This document shows positions 26,263-36,429 of a DNA stretch of 64,000 nucleotides, piece by piece. The notes under the pieces were generated by a model, which worked only from the letters and a program-made list of their open reading frames with translations, was not told the origin of the DNA and did not search any database. This DNA comes from Chaenocephalus aceratus (taxonomy: Eukaryota > Chordata > Actinopteri > Perciformes > Channichthyidae): NCBI GenBank assembly GCA_023974075.1, contig CM043801.1:5043769-5107768 (forward strand). The letters run 5' to 3'. The position numbers and the translations under genes are program-made. Position 1 is the stretch's first letter; each line of letters starts with the position of its first letter.

Positions 26263-26899
26263 ACCCGTTCAAATCTGAAGCTCTGAAAGCTTTCACTCTT
26301 TCCGCTGACAAGCGAGCTGAAAAGGGCACCGAGTTCAGGTGTAAACCCAGGAAGAGTATAGTCTGCGCGGGGCACAACATGCTCTTCTCTGTGTTTATTA
26401 TGAAACCCAGGTTGAGCAGGTGCTTTACGAGGACATTTGTCTGCGTAACAGCCTCCTGCTCCGACTGTGCGAGAAGCAGCCAGTCGTCCAGGTAGGTCGC
26501 CAGGCGAATACCCTGTTGTCTTAACGGGGCTATCGCGGCTTCCGTACATCGTACAAACACCCTTGGACTGAGAGACAGACCGAAGGGGAGTACTCTGTAT
26601 TCATAACAGATCCCCTGAAATGCGAATCTCAGATATTTCCTGTGTGGGTAATATACTGGGATGTGAAAATACGCATCTTTCAGGTCGACTGATGTAAACC
26701 AGTCGTTTTGTCGCACGAGCCGCAGCAGAGATGTGTGAGTGAGCATTCTGAACTTATATCTTTTTAGATATTTGTTCAGAGCCCTCAAATCAAGTATTGG
26801 CCGAATTCCGTTCCCTCCCCGTTTGGGAACGAGGAAGTACTTGGAATAGAAGCCGCCCTGACTCTGCTCGGCGGGTACAATAGATATAGCCCTCTTTTA
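26263..26899 (-). pseudogene. DIRS1-like reverse transcriptase
   Basis: The frame opens at about 26899 after a TAA and reads AISIVPAEQSQGGFYSKYFL, VPKRGGNGIRPILDLRALN, WFTSVDLKDAYFHIP, KYLRFAFQGICYEYRVLPFG and LSLSPRVFVRCTEAAIAPLR. It then has the catalytic ATYLDDWLLLA. LDLRALN, DLKDAY, LPFGLS and YLDD are RT motifs 1-5; YLDDWL with this spacing is diagnostic for DIRS elements. Residues after NSVPFSARLSAERVKAFRA lose similarity, so the thumb/connection and RNase H are absent. The preserved part is uninterrupted, suggesting a fairly young copy. Confidence 0.85.
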
Positions 26900-27175
26900 T
26901 AGGAGTGAGAGAATCTCTCTCCAGAATGTGGGCTGACTCTCCTCGGGCCTGCGAGTGCAGAATGCCCGAGAAGCGAAGGGGGGTGACAGCGAATTGGAGT
27001 CTGTAGCCCCGTGTTACTGTCTTGAAAACCCAAGCAGATGATGTGAGAATTTTCCACTGCATGCTCCTTAGAGCCAGTGGACATCTTTTCCCCTCTGAGT
27101 CTCTATTTGTTGTGTTATGGGGCCCTCTAGTGTCTGAACACAGTGGTGCCCCTTTTCGACAATCCCCACCGACAC

Positions 27176-27310
27176 TGCGCATGCGCATGACGGTGGTGCC
27201 TTCACAACCCCAGCCGGCACTGCGCATGCACGTGACGGTGGTGCCCTTAAAGCCCCAGCCGGCACTGCACATGCGCGTGGCGGTGGTGTCTTCACAGACC
27301 CGTCTGTAAT
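27176..27310 (-). repeat. Three 45-bp tandem repeats (15-codon units)
   Basis: Units at 27176-27220, 27221-27265 and about 27266-27308 share TGCGCATGC and ACGGTGGTGCC. Read on the minus strand they encode 15-residue repeats of the type APPSRACAVPAG. The unit length is a multiple of three, so the frame is retained. They lie between gag and RT of the DIRS element. Confidence 0.85.
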
Positions 27311-27596
27311 CCGCCTTTTGAGAGATGCCGTAGCTGCTCTCAGAAGGGGGACAGTTGACGGGCTGTTTATTGGTTTTATTGTTTTTCTTTTCATTTTTTT
27401 TGAGCTGCGCCCTCGGCCTGAAGCCTGGATGGGTCAGCGGCAAATGTTTTATGACAGAAAAATCAACCAATGTGTGACATGTGTTTGTGCGGACTTGAGG
27501 ATGGTGTTGAGGCATCTCTCGAGGCTGCGGGAACACATTTAGAGCTGGGGAACCGTGGACTTCCAGCTCTGTCACAGAGGGGAGAAGGAGGGGCTG

Positions 27597-28296
27597 TCAC
27601 GCCGCTCGCTTCTTCTTCCTCGACTGCTGGCCGAAATTCTGGGTTGGCTGCGCCTGAGCTGCAGCCGGGTCTCTGCGTCTTCGGTGCTTTAAACCGAGCA
27701 GGGTTCGAGGCAGCTTGGGCGAAGGACTGCTGCTGCGAAGGACTGCTGCTGCGAAGGACTGCTGCTGAGAAGGAAGCGGCTGGACCCTTCGAGGGAGGCA
27801 GAGGTGGAGTGCCTCGTCCTCCTTCTTTTTCGACTCACACCTCCTTTGCATGGAGGCGAGAGCAAAAATTCTCTCGGGAACGATGAGCACATCCTCCTTT
27901 TCCCGGTCTGGGAGGTTGGTGAGGTTGAGCCATCTCGCTCTTTCCTGCACCACCATGATCTGGGATTGCCTTGCCCGTGGCCTGGACGGCGCAGCGTTGG
28001 ACACGGAGACAAATGTCCGTGACCGCTGCCATCTCGTCCAGAGTGGCTGCCCCCGGGTTACCCGACAGGTCCTCGCAGAGCTCCGCTTGGTAAGCGGTTA
28101 GCAGCGAGGACACATTCAGGGCCTTGGCGGACAACGCTGCAGCTTTGTAGGACCGTTCAGTCATTGTCGACTGAAATCGGTCCGACTTTGCTGGCAGCGT
28201 GGGGTTCCTGCTTGGTGACGGGCCCATCCTCGGTAGGAGGTGGGCCGCTACCAGCGGTTCCATGGGCGGTATGCGGAGCAGGCCGAGCTTCTCCAT
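27597..28296 (-). pseudogene. DIRS1-like gag, frameshifted
   Basis: The first frame (from 28296) contains KSDRFQSTMTERSYKAAALS, AKALNVSSLLTAYQAELCED and AVTDICLRVQRCAVQATGKA, conserved blocks of fish DIRS gag. At about 27975 the reading moves to another frame with QIMVVQERARWLNLTNLPDR, EKEDVLIVPERIFALASMQ and KKKEDEALHLCLPRR, which in intact elements is contiguous. A 16-bp unit (GAAGGACTGCTGCTGC) present three times at about 27720-27768 adds a second frame change near the C-terminus. It is therefore non-functional. Confidence 0.75.
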
Positions 28297-28495
28297 TCCG
28301 TCACAGTCTAGGGAGGAGGCACCCTGGATTGGGACCTTGTTGCTGAACAGCTAGCAACAGCTGTGAATTCCCTGACTCTGACGTCAAGATCACCAGCCAA
28401 TCAGGATTGGCGTAATGAGATTGATGCTTCTGTTTGCTCCGCGATGAGGCGCATCCCATAGTGAGACATCGAACAGAGTGTTATGAATGAGAACT

Positions 28496-28956
28496 TAGAT
28501 GTCTATAAGCTTCTGCAGTGAGGTTCATGGCTCGTGAGGCACTGGCACTGACTCTTCAGGTTTACAAATATTATATTTTGACCTAAATCAAAATATAATA
28601 TTACTTTCAAAAGCTTTTTTTGTCTGATGCTTCAATTAATTTTAAACAGACAGTTCAACAGAAGGATACCCAAAAAATGTAATTTTATCATTTAAATATT
28701 GAATTGTTCTGTCTTAGTAAGATCCCATTTTCAATAAAATTGCGGTCTTACCTTGACTTGAAGATTAAGTCCATTTGCCTATCCTTCTGGACAAAACTCT
28801 CTATTACTTTTTTGTAAAAGTCCTCCTTATGTTCTTGTAGTTTCAAAAGTCTATCATAAATCTAATCTAATCAATATATTTATGATTCGAAAATGATAAA
28901 AGTAGGGTAGACATGTGGATATTATCCGGCTGAACAAAACGTGCATTTATCTACAG
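28496..28956 (-). mobile_element. Older non-autonomous hAT copy, left part
   Basis: Reverse-complement relative of the complete element at 60141-61218: TATAAGCTTCTGCAGTGAGG, CCTTGACTTGAAGATTAAGT, GTAGACATGTGGATATTATC. Its continuation is displaced to 34021-34400 by the ZBED5-like hAT. A minus-type reading (LQEHKEDFYKKVIESFVQKD) ending at a GTAAGA donor suggests it preserves one exon of a transposase. Its outer end was replaced by the DIRS element at about 28490. Confidence 0.7.
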
Positions 28957-29864
28957 CAGCCTTTCCCAAACTCAGGGTCGCGACCCATTTTGGGTCGCGG
29001 ACCCGTTTTGATTGGGTCGCCATGTTACACACACACAGCTTGCAAATACAATTTTTTTTTATAATTTTTGTATTTTATTTTTTATTTTGAAAATGAAATT
29101 ATGCAAATATAGCATTGTATATTGAATGATTCAATTTTCTAAATACAAATAAACTAAAAATAAAAGATTGTATTTGTATCAACTCTGACGTGTCCCCCGC
29201 GAAAGTTTTCGCGCCGTCTGTTTATTGTTTATTGTCTGTTGATTAATCCCGATCGTACATGATGGCAAAAAGACGATACAAAGAGGAGTTTTTAACCGTT
29301 GGCTTCACAAAAGCTGTTAGAAATGGAGAGGAGCGGCCTCAGTGTGTGTTATGTGGAGAGGTGCTCAGTAACGAAAGCATGAAAATTAATAAATTGGACC
29401 GGCATCTCCAAACAAAACATCCTCTGCATCGGGACAAATCGAAGGATTTTTTCATCTGCAAAGAAGAGTCGTTCAAGAAGCAGTGTTTTGACGGCGGAAA
29501 AGTAAGTCACTCATTTTAATCATTTGTTTTGTGTGTTTGTGAGCTTGTCAGGGTCTGTTGTGAAATTGTTTCGTTAATGAAAAGTTGGATGAAATGCAGA
29601 CTGAGCCCCGGAGCGGACCGCCAGCTGCGCGCTCTCGCGCGTCCTCTACTCGCTCCCGCGAGTCCACTACATTCTGCAGCGGCACAGAGCGGTGTTTCAA
29701 CTTTTACTTGCCTGAAATGTTTTTAAAACGGCCGGGAGAAAAACAGAGAAACAATAACCACAGGAAGATTAGAGGGAAAGTGACAGGCAGTATGAGAAGG
29801 AAAGCGAGAGAAAGCTTTTTTCACTGCAGCCGCACGGACGTGACTGCTGCAGTGTGATGCACAC

Positions 29865-30190
29865 TACATATGGGGGTTATTCCCTATCTTTATTCAAGAG
29901 CGTGGTCTTTAAATTTGAGAGCATACTTTATTGATTTCACGTTCAGAATATGTATTTCTTTCCCTCAAACGACCCTGTCCTCACACTCAAATAGTGCCTG
30001 CTTGCGCTTAGATTTGCTCTGCTTCTGCTCAAACTGTAGCTTGCACTCAGATATATTGCTGCTTATAGATTTCCTGTGTTCCAGCTTAAAACCTTCTCCT
30101 CGCACTCAGGCTGTTTCTGTGCGCTCGTGAAATGTCTGCTCTCAGATTTCTTCTGTGCGCGCTTGGATCTTTTGTGCAACAACCCTGTCA
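29865..30190 (+). repeat. Dispersed repeat in the transposase intron
   Basis: TTATTCCCTATCTTTATTCA, TTGATTTCACGTTCAGA, TCAAATAGTGCCTGCTTGCG and CTTCTCCTCGCACTCA recur at about 56449-56745 in the same orientation with small indels. It resembles a roughly 300-bp non-autonomous element; ends are not defined. Confidence 0.75.
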
Positions 30191-30219
30191 AAATCCCCCT
30201 GTGGGGATTCCCCACAGTA

Positions 30220-30270
30220 TTGAGTATGTAATTCGCTTTGGATAAAAGCGTCTAACAAGTAACATGTAAG
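30220..30270 (+). repeat. SINE/L2-type 3' tail
   Basis: CGCTTTGGATAAAAGCGTCT is the conserved tail shared by fish L2 LINEs and their SINEs. No tRNA-like head is visible upstream. Confidence 0.55.
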
Positions 30271-31108
30271 GTAATGCGCTATAAATGCGGTTGCCAGGTC
30301 CACATTAGGTATACAGCGTACGCCGGCTGGTGTTAATAATCACCCAATAACCCAGCAATGTTAATGATGATATCTTCTCTGTTATTTTCAGGCATTCAAA
30401 GGGAACAGAGGGGCACTGAGGGCATCATATCAAGTCAGCCTCCACATTGCCAAAGCAAAGAAGCCCCATTCCATCGGGGAGCAGCTGATAAAGCCTTGTC
30501 TTAAAGATGTGTGTCTCTCTGTCTTGGGTGAGGATGCAGCGAACAAAATTGAGTCTGTCCCACTCTCAAACAACACCGTTGCATCCAGAATCAAGGATAT
30601 GTCAGCTGACATCCAAAAAACAGTCACAGAGGAAATACTGCAGCACAAATTATTTTCACTGCAGCTAGACGAGTCTGTGGATGTTGCTGGGATTCCCCAG
30701 TTAATGGTCTTTGCCAGATACATTAGTGGTAAAGATATCAAGGAGGAGTTCCTATTCTGTGACCAGCTGCACACAACAACAAGGGGAGAGGATATTTTCA
30801 GACTGGTGGACACACATTTGAAAGAACTTAAATTAGAATGGGAAAACTGTATAGGGTGTTGCACCGATGGTGCAAGGAGCATGACTGGGTGCGAGTCTGG
30901 TTTTGTGGCTCATGTACGTAAAGTGGTCCCAAATGTGAAGGTAACACACTGTATTATCCACAGGGAGGCTTTGGCTAGCAAAGCATTGCAACAGGACTTA
31001 GGTGAGGTTCTTGATGTGGTTGTTAGAGTGGTAAATCTAATAAAAAAGCGTCCACTACAATCAAGGCTCTTCAGAGAGCTCTGCAAGGAAATGGGGGCAG
31101 AGCATGAG

Positions 31109-32497
31109 TATGGGCTCAGAACAGTCTCATAATACACACATGCACACAGAAGGATTCAAACTTGTATTTCCGGATCCATACTTGTGTTTTTCAATACACA
31201 CACAAATGTATTCCGTTTCATATACATGTAAATAAAATCCAAATACAGAAAAAAGGTTTTACATGTGTATTTTTGATCCTCACTTATTAGTTTCCCGTTT
31301 AAATCCCCTGAACCTGCAAACACAAACAGCTTTCTGTGCACGGATCGCTGGGCATTCGTGTGTGGGTTTTTTGAGACTCCCCTGACGGTCAGCCGATTCG
31401 TACTTGTAATTTTTTCTATCTATAGCCAATCAGATGTCTCCTTCATTCTAAACCAATCACACGAGCGCGCCCCCACGAGGGTAAGATTACTTCATATACG
31501 CATTTTGCGCAGTCCGGTCAGCTCGCTAAACAGAGGGCGGAGCATCAGGCTCATGCAGAGCAGCTTGTCTCCGTCAGACTCAGCAGCTGATCTGATCTCT
31601 CTCTCGCGTCCGGTTACACTTCACTCGCGTTTATGTCCATATGGATCAGATCCAGCTCTCCTGATCGGCCTTTATAGAGAGCACCGATCAAACTATTAAG
31701 AGTGAATATCGCCCGATAATGACCGGCGGGGCTCCCCCCGTTAACAGGTCACTGTCTAGCACTGGCTTCGTAGTGCACTGATCGATCAGGCTAAGCTAAC
31801 CTGTAGCTGCTCCCTCCACACTCACACCAACTTCATACAGACATAAATAAAGCAGCTGTATTCGCCATACAGGAAACACACATTTAAAACGGTTTTGCCT
31901 GCCGTTTTTGTGTACACAAGCATTCATCCATGGTTTGGAAAGTGGCGCTGTACCTTAATAATATAAAGGCTTGTATTTGCGCTGTACTGAGAGTGGAGGT
32001 GTCCTGAGATTAGCGCCTGCAGGCATGCTCCATGGAGCTGTCGGCTCCGGACTGCGCACAATGCGTACATGAAGCGCTACGTCATGAACGCAAGAAATCT
32101 ACCCTCGTGGGGGCGCGCTCATGTGATTGGCTTAGAATTGAGGAGACATCTGATTGGCTATAGATAGAAATAATTACAAGTACGAATCGGCTGACCGTCA
32201 GGGGAGTCTCAAAAACCCCACACACGAATGCACAGCGATCCGTGCACAGAAAGCTGGTTGTGTTGCAGGTTCAGGGGATTTAAACGGAAAACAAATATGT
32301 GAGGATCAAAAATACACATGTAAAACTTTTTTCTGTATTTGGATTTTATTTACATGTATATGAAACGGAATACATTTGTGTGTGTATTGAAAAACACAAG
32401 TGTGGATCCGGAAATACAATCCTTTTGCGGATCATGAAATACAAGTGTGAATCCTTCTGTGCGCATGTGTGTATTATGAGACTGTTCTGAGCCCATA
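31109..32497. mobile_element. Long-TIR element with 6-bp TSD, inside hAT transposase
   Basis: Terminal repeats TATGGGCTCAGAACAGTCTC and the complementary GAGACTGTTCTGAGCCCATA extend inward for about 385 bp with high identity. The flanking host exon carries CATGAG on both sides (31103-31108, 32498-32503). The centre (about 31495-32100) has no ORF. It contains a segment (CTTTATAGAGAGCACC, TAAGAGTGAATATCG) also present in reverse near 58585-58630 and 63385-63425. A 6-bp TSD excludes hAT and piggyBac; the superfamily is not assigned. Confidence 0.85.
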
Positions 32498-34020
32498 CAT
32501 GAGCACCTACTCTTCCACTGTGAGGTACGGTGGCTCTCCAAGGGAAAAGTTCTACAGAGAGTGTGGGAGCTGAGAGAGCAGGTCATGGCTTACCTGAAAA
32601 ATGAGAACGCTAACCTAGTCAAGCATTTTGAGGACAAGCGCTGGTTGGCAAGATTTGCCTACCTGGTGGACATTTTTAACAAACTCAACATACTAAACAC
32701 CAGCCTTCAAGGAAAAGAGAACAGCATATTGGATCTTGAAGATGGAATACAAGGATTCCAAGCACGCCTTGGTCTGTGGCATTCCCAGCTGGTTGCAGGA
32801 GAACTGGCAATGTTTCCTGTTCTCACTGCCTACCAAGTAAGCACCGGTCTTCCCTTGAGTGACTCTGTGAAGCAAAACATAGTCGAGCACTTCCGCAAGC
32901 GGTACTTCCCTGACTCACAGAGAGCTCAAAACCTTCAGTGGGTGAAGTTTCCCTTCCAAGCTGTGCCATCACACGACCTGGGTCTCAGGCAGGCAGAGTG
33001 AGAGGCACTGCTCACACTGCAGGGCAACAGGGCAGTAAGATGCTGTTTGAAACAACCACTTTGGCACCGTTTTGGGTTGCTCATTTCCAGCAGGCTGAGT
33101 TCTCCTGCTTGGCTAAGATAGCTGTACAAGTATTGATACAGTTTGGCACCACATACTTGTGTGAATCTGGGTTTTCTACTTTAGCATACCTGAAAAACAA
33201 ATACAGAAACAAGCTAAATCCTGAGCATGACCTCAGATTGGCACGGTCAAAAACCCAGCCCAGAATAGATCTGCTGGTTGAAAACTTCAACCAGCCACAT
33301 ACCTCTCATTAGATGTCATTGTTATTATATTATATCATGTATCAATATATGATATAATACCCCTTCTAGCTTGTCAGATAAGAAAATATTGTAAATAAGT
33401 CAGTAAAGTTAATCAGTTGCCAAGTGTTAGAGTTTCTTTGTCTCAGAGTGTTTTACAACAGCTCTGTTCATTTAAAAGTGTTTAAAAAATGTGTGTACAT
33501 AGTTTTTGATCTAGTGACAAACTTAATGTTGCACTTCTGATAATTTAAATGTGGTTTCACCTGTGATGTATACACTTGACTGCACTTCCTATTGTTAGTG
33601 TTTTGTCCCTTTCTGTTTACAACATGTTTGTTCTTTGTTCATTTAAAATACTTTAAAATGGTGTGTACATAGTTTCTGAGCTAGTGACAAAGTTAATATT
33701 GCACTTTTGATTGTATAATTTAAATTTGATTTGTACTGTATATACTTGACTGCACTTCCCATGTTTCGTCTTTCTGCTTTGATCCTTATTTTTTCTGGGC
33801 AAGCTCAAAGGGAAGGTTGTTATGGTGAGAAACCTTCACCACTTTATAATTAAATAAACATTTTCATTTACATTTTAAATTCATGGTGTGTTGCATTCTT
33901 TGTTTTTAAATATAGATATTATTGAAAATCATGACATTTTTTTAGCTTGGGTCCCTTAGGACCACAACATTTCTGTTTTGGGTCTCATGCTGAAAAAGTT
34001 TGGGAACCCCTGATCTACAG

Positions 34021-34400
34021 TAACAGGTTTGTTTCCCACAGATCTTATTTGGAGCTATTTTCTAAAATCCTATGGAGAAATCTCGTTGCTTTTTTGTGGA
34101 GGGAAGCCATGCGCAGCTTACTTCCTGGTTTTAGGACGCCTCACTGCAGCTCTCTCGTCTCCTCTTCACACACCACACTTTTCGCGGCACACGTACTTAC
34201 AGCCAATCAGCTCTGAATGATGTGAGATGACGTATGGTGGGGATGGCAGCACTTTGCCCCTATGGTCATTATTTTTTTGCCACACACATTAAATAGGAAA
34301 ATATTCTGAGCATGTGCAGTGTAGTGTAGTTTTTACAGTCACCATTGACTTAGACAGTGGGGGGTGCTGATTGTCCTGATTTTCTCTGAGTGACTAGATG
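34021..34400 (-). mobile_element. Older non-autonomous hAT copy, right part
   Basis: Continuation of 28496-28956. TCCTATGGAGAAATCTCGTT, GGAAGCCATGCGCAGCTTAC and AGCCAATCAGCTCTGAAT correspond in reverse complement to 60390-60720. The outer terminus is not recognisable. Confidence 0.7.
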
Positions 34401-34656
34401 GGGTCTCCTGCTATCACCCTGAAGTGAAATAAGTCTTTGATTGACTTCGAATGACTCTTTGATTATGGACAGTTTCCATTAAATAATAATCAAAATATAG
34501 ATGTAAAATAGATCTAATTTGAGATTTTAAACAGCATACATTTTAAATTGTGCTTCAGAAAGTAATGTTATTTTAGGAGTGTTGTGAGATGATGTCACCA
34601 TCAATTGAAATTAGTCACCCAGTGGAAATGTCAGATATGTCTTCATAACTGTATAC

Positions 34657-34868
34657 TGTGGTGACACCATGTGGGACCATAATTCACCTTGCTTATTGTG
34701 TTGCCACACGGACCCTTTAGTGGGGAACACCTGTAGCTTTAGCTGCCATTCCTGCTAGCTCGTCAGGCAGAGCAGTTAATGTGTTAACCTCTCTGATATT
34801 AATGGATAATAAAGATTGGAACTCCTTTCTTAATACACCGCCTCCGACTCTCGTTTCACGGCACTACA
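34657..34868 (+). mobile_element. Solo LTR, 212 bp
   Basis: Begins TGTGGTGACACC and ends GGCACTACA, with inverted TGTGGTG/CACTACA ends. Flanked by ATAC on both sides (34653-34656, 34869-34872). A polyadenylation-type AATAAAG lies at about 34808, followed by a short C/T-rich 3' part. No internal retroelement sequence adjoins, so it looks like a solo LTR left by recombination. The 4-bp TSD suits Gypsy-type elements. Confidence 0.6.
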
Positions 34869-35189
34869 ATACTTACATTTTACATTCACTCAGTTATAAT
34901 GTGGTAGTTATACATAGTTTGTTTTAAATTATTATTGATCACATTATATAGTACATATTTCTTAATTTAAGCTCCAGTATATATGAATATGTTTGGTGTG
35001 TTCTTTAGGTATATTTGTTATTGACCGAGTAAACGCTTTTATTTTGAAGGCAGTTTTTACATGCCTCTACCGTAATGCATAGGATATGCGCGCACCGCAA
35101 TACAACGTGCGGGCTGGCTTGACCTCAGTCTGTTTACCCAGTGTTTCCTGACATGAAACGTTTTATTCCACCTTGCTATGTGTTTTTAA

Positions 35190-35291
35190 CATATATTAAA
35201 GAACGGGGACATTTCCGGGGACAGTTTCAACCGGGGACAGGCCAATACAAACGGGAACTGTCCCCGGAAAACGGGGACGTCTGGTCACCCT
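35190..35291. mobile_element. hAT-like right end
   Basis: GGGGACAGTTTCAACCGGGG, AACTGTCCCCGGAAAACGGG and the terminal GGACGTCTGGTCACCCTA are typical of the right end of a fish hAT (reverse of TAGGGTGACCAGACGTCC). The matching left end was not found. Confidence 0.45.
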
Positions 35292-35424
35292 AAGTTACAT
35301 AGCAGTGAATATAAACAGACTGATTAATGTGAATATTACTGCAAACTAACCTGTGTAAAAGTTTCTCGAATAAATGTATTTTTTTGGTGGAAGAAGCATG
35401 TATAATTTGTTTACCCTGCCCCTC

Positions 35425-35625
35425 AAATAATCGGAATTGAGAACCGTTAAGAACCGGAATCGAAAAGTAGAATCGGAATCAGAATCAGAATCGTGGAAAT
35501 TCAAACGATACCCAATAAAACCCTCTCTCTTTTCCTCCGTACCCAAATCTTTTAAAAACAGGGGTACAACGAGCAGATACAGATTTTCGAGCCTGAGGCC
35601 TGAAAAACAGGCTCAGGGCTAAACA
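35425..35625. repeat. Fragments of other DNA elements
   Basis: 35440-35519 (GAGAACCGTTAAGAACCGG, AATTCAAACGATACCCAA) looks like the right end of the hAT type whose left end is near 22872. About 35522-35585 (CTCTTTTCCTCCGTACCCAA, ACAGGGGTACAACGAGCAGA) is repeated almost exactly at 40560-40620 inside another hAT. GGGCTAAACAGGTTA near 35616 resembles a piggyBac-type end. Confidence 0.45.
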
Positions 35626-35866
35626 GGTTACTTGTTTGATCAGCATTATAATGTCAACATATTAACATTACTTGTGATTTTTGAAGCATTAACATAATCA
35701 GCATAAATAAAAAGCTAACATTAGGCTATAAACTAACTACATCACTGTCACATGGCTGCTCATGGCCACTGCTAAGCTAAAGGCGGATAATGTTCGGCGT
35801 GATGACGTTTAGTAATTGGTCACTTGTTAACAACCACCTTTTTACTGACACATAGAAGCTTTAGAC

Positions 35867-36421
35867 CAGGGGTGTCCAGACTTTTCTCACTGAGGGCCAC
35901 ATACAGAAAAATATACAAAGGGCTGGGCCGCTCACTAAAGGTATAAATGAAGTTATACGTTAGTTAAATCAATCAAATGTAGGTAAATTATGCCTAATAC
36001 TTGAAAATGCTTTAAGAAACACAACAGCCTAAATCCCAGCTCTCCAGATGGTTTACTTTATTTAGTTATACGACGTGTTAGCAGCTCATTCCTTAAAACA
36101 GAAGCTTCAGATTGCTTATAAAAAGAGGAAATATGAAGGATAGATTTCAAGCTTGTTATAGTAATAAGCTATTGGGCTTTTTTTAATCAACTAGGATTTG
36201 TTTGACATTCTTTAATTGACAGTATTTATATGAGAAGTGGGATTTTTAACACATGAATAATGTGTAATATATGTTTACATATATATTTATTTTAAGAAGT
36301 TCAATATATGAGAAGCACAAGTTAATTTGTGGGCCATATTTCATTATACTTTTTGAATTAGCTGAGGGCCGATTCAAAATGGACCACATTTGGCCCCCGT
36401 GCCGTAGTTTGGACACCCCTG
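35867..36421. mobile_element. Non-autonomous hAT, 555 bp, TSD 7/8
   Basis: CAGGGGTGTCCAGAC at the left and GTTTGGACACCCCTG at the right are inverted ends. The flanks CTTTAGAC (35859-35866) and GTTTAGAC (36422-36429) differ at one base. Internal GAGGGCCACAT and GGGCCGCTC words are typical of this family. There is no coding capacity. Confidence 0.85.
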
Positions 36422-36429
36422 GTTTAGAC

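Larger units (their letters stand above)
26263..28490 (-). mobile_element. DIRS1-like retrotransposon, 5' portion
   Basis: On the minus strand, from about 28490 downwards: a terminal region with GATGTCTCACTATGGGATGC (a DIRS end motif), gag remains (28296-27597), a repeat-rich gag/pol spacer, and reverse transcriptase (about 26899-26263). The RNase H, methyltransferase-like and tyrosine recombinase regions are missing because the element stops at a junction with transposon sequence at about 26262. Confidence 0.75.
29259..33312 (+). pseudogene. ZBED5-like hAT transposase, interrupted
   Basis: Exon 1 (29259-29501, donor GTAAGT) encodes MMAKRRYKEEFLTVGFTKAV and the finger CVLCGEVLSN with HLQTKHP. 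Exon 2 (from 30392, acceptor GTTATTTTCAG, phase 0) reads AFKGNRGALRASYQVSLHIA, then FSLQLDESVDVAGIPQLMVF (first catalytic Asp), CCTDGARSMTGCESGFVAHV (second Asp) and HCIIHREALASKAL. A 1,389-bp element interrupts it at 31109. The frame resumes at 32504 with LLFHCEVRWLSKGKVLQRVW (RW motif) and ends with TTYLCESGFSTLAYLKNKYR (dimerisation domain) and TAG at about 33312. Further damage: TGA at 32999-33001 and a frameshift near 33035. Usual family length is about 600-700 aa, as here. Clearly inactive. Confidence 0.88.
28957..34012 (+). mobile_element. ZBED5-like hAT transposon, 5,056 bp, with TSD
   Basis: The left end CAGCCTTTCCCAAACTCAGG and right end AGTTTGGGAACCCCTG are inverted. Both flanks carry ATCTACAG (28949-28956, 34013-34020). 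Subterminal GGGTCGCGACCC-type palindromes are typical of this family. It encodes a two-exon transposase on the plus strand and carries a nested 1,389-bp element, so the original length was about 3.66 kb. Confidence 0.9.

Noticed and set aside
22872..35519. One 12.6-kb hAT bounded by TAGGGTTGGGTACCG and ACGATACCCAA
   Set aside because: The ends look compatible, but no TSD was found and many other elements lie between. They could come from two separate copies.
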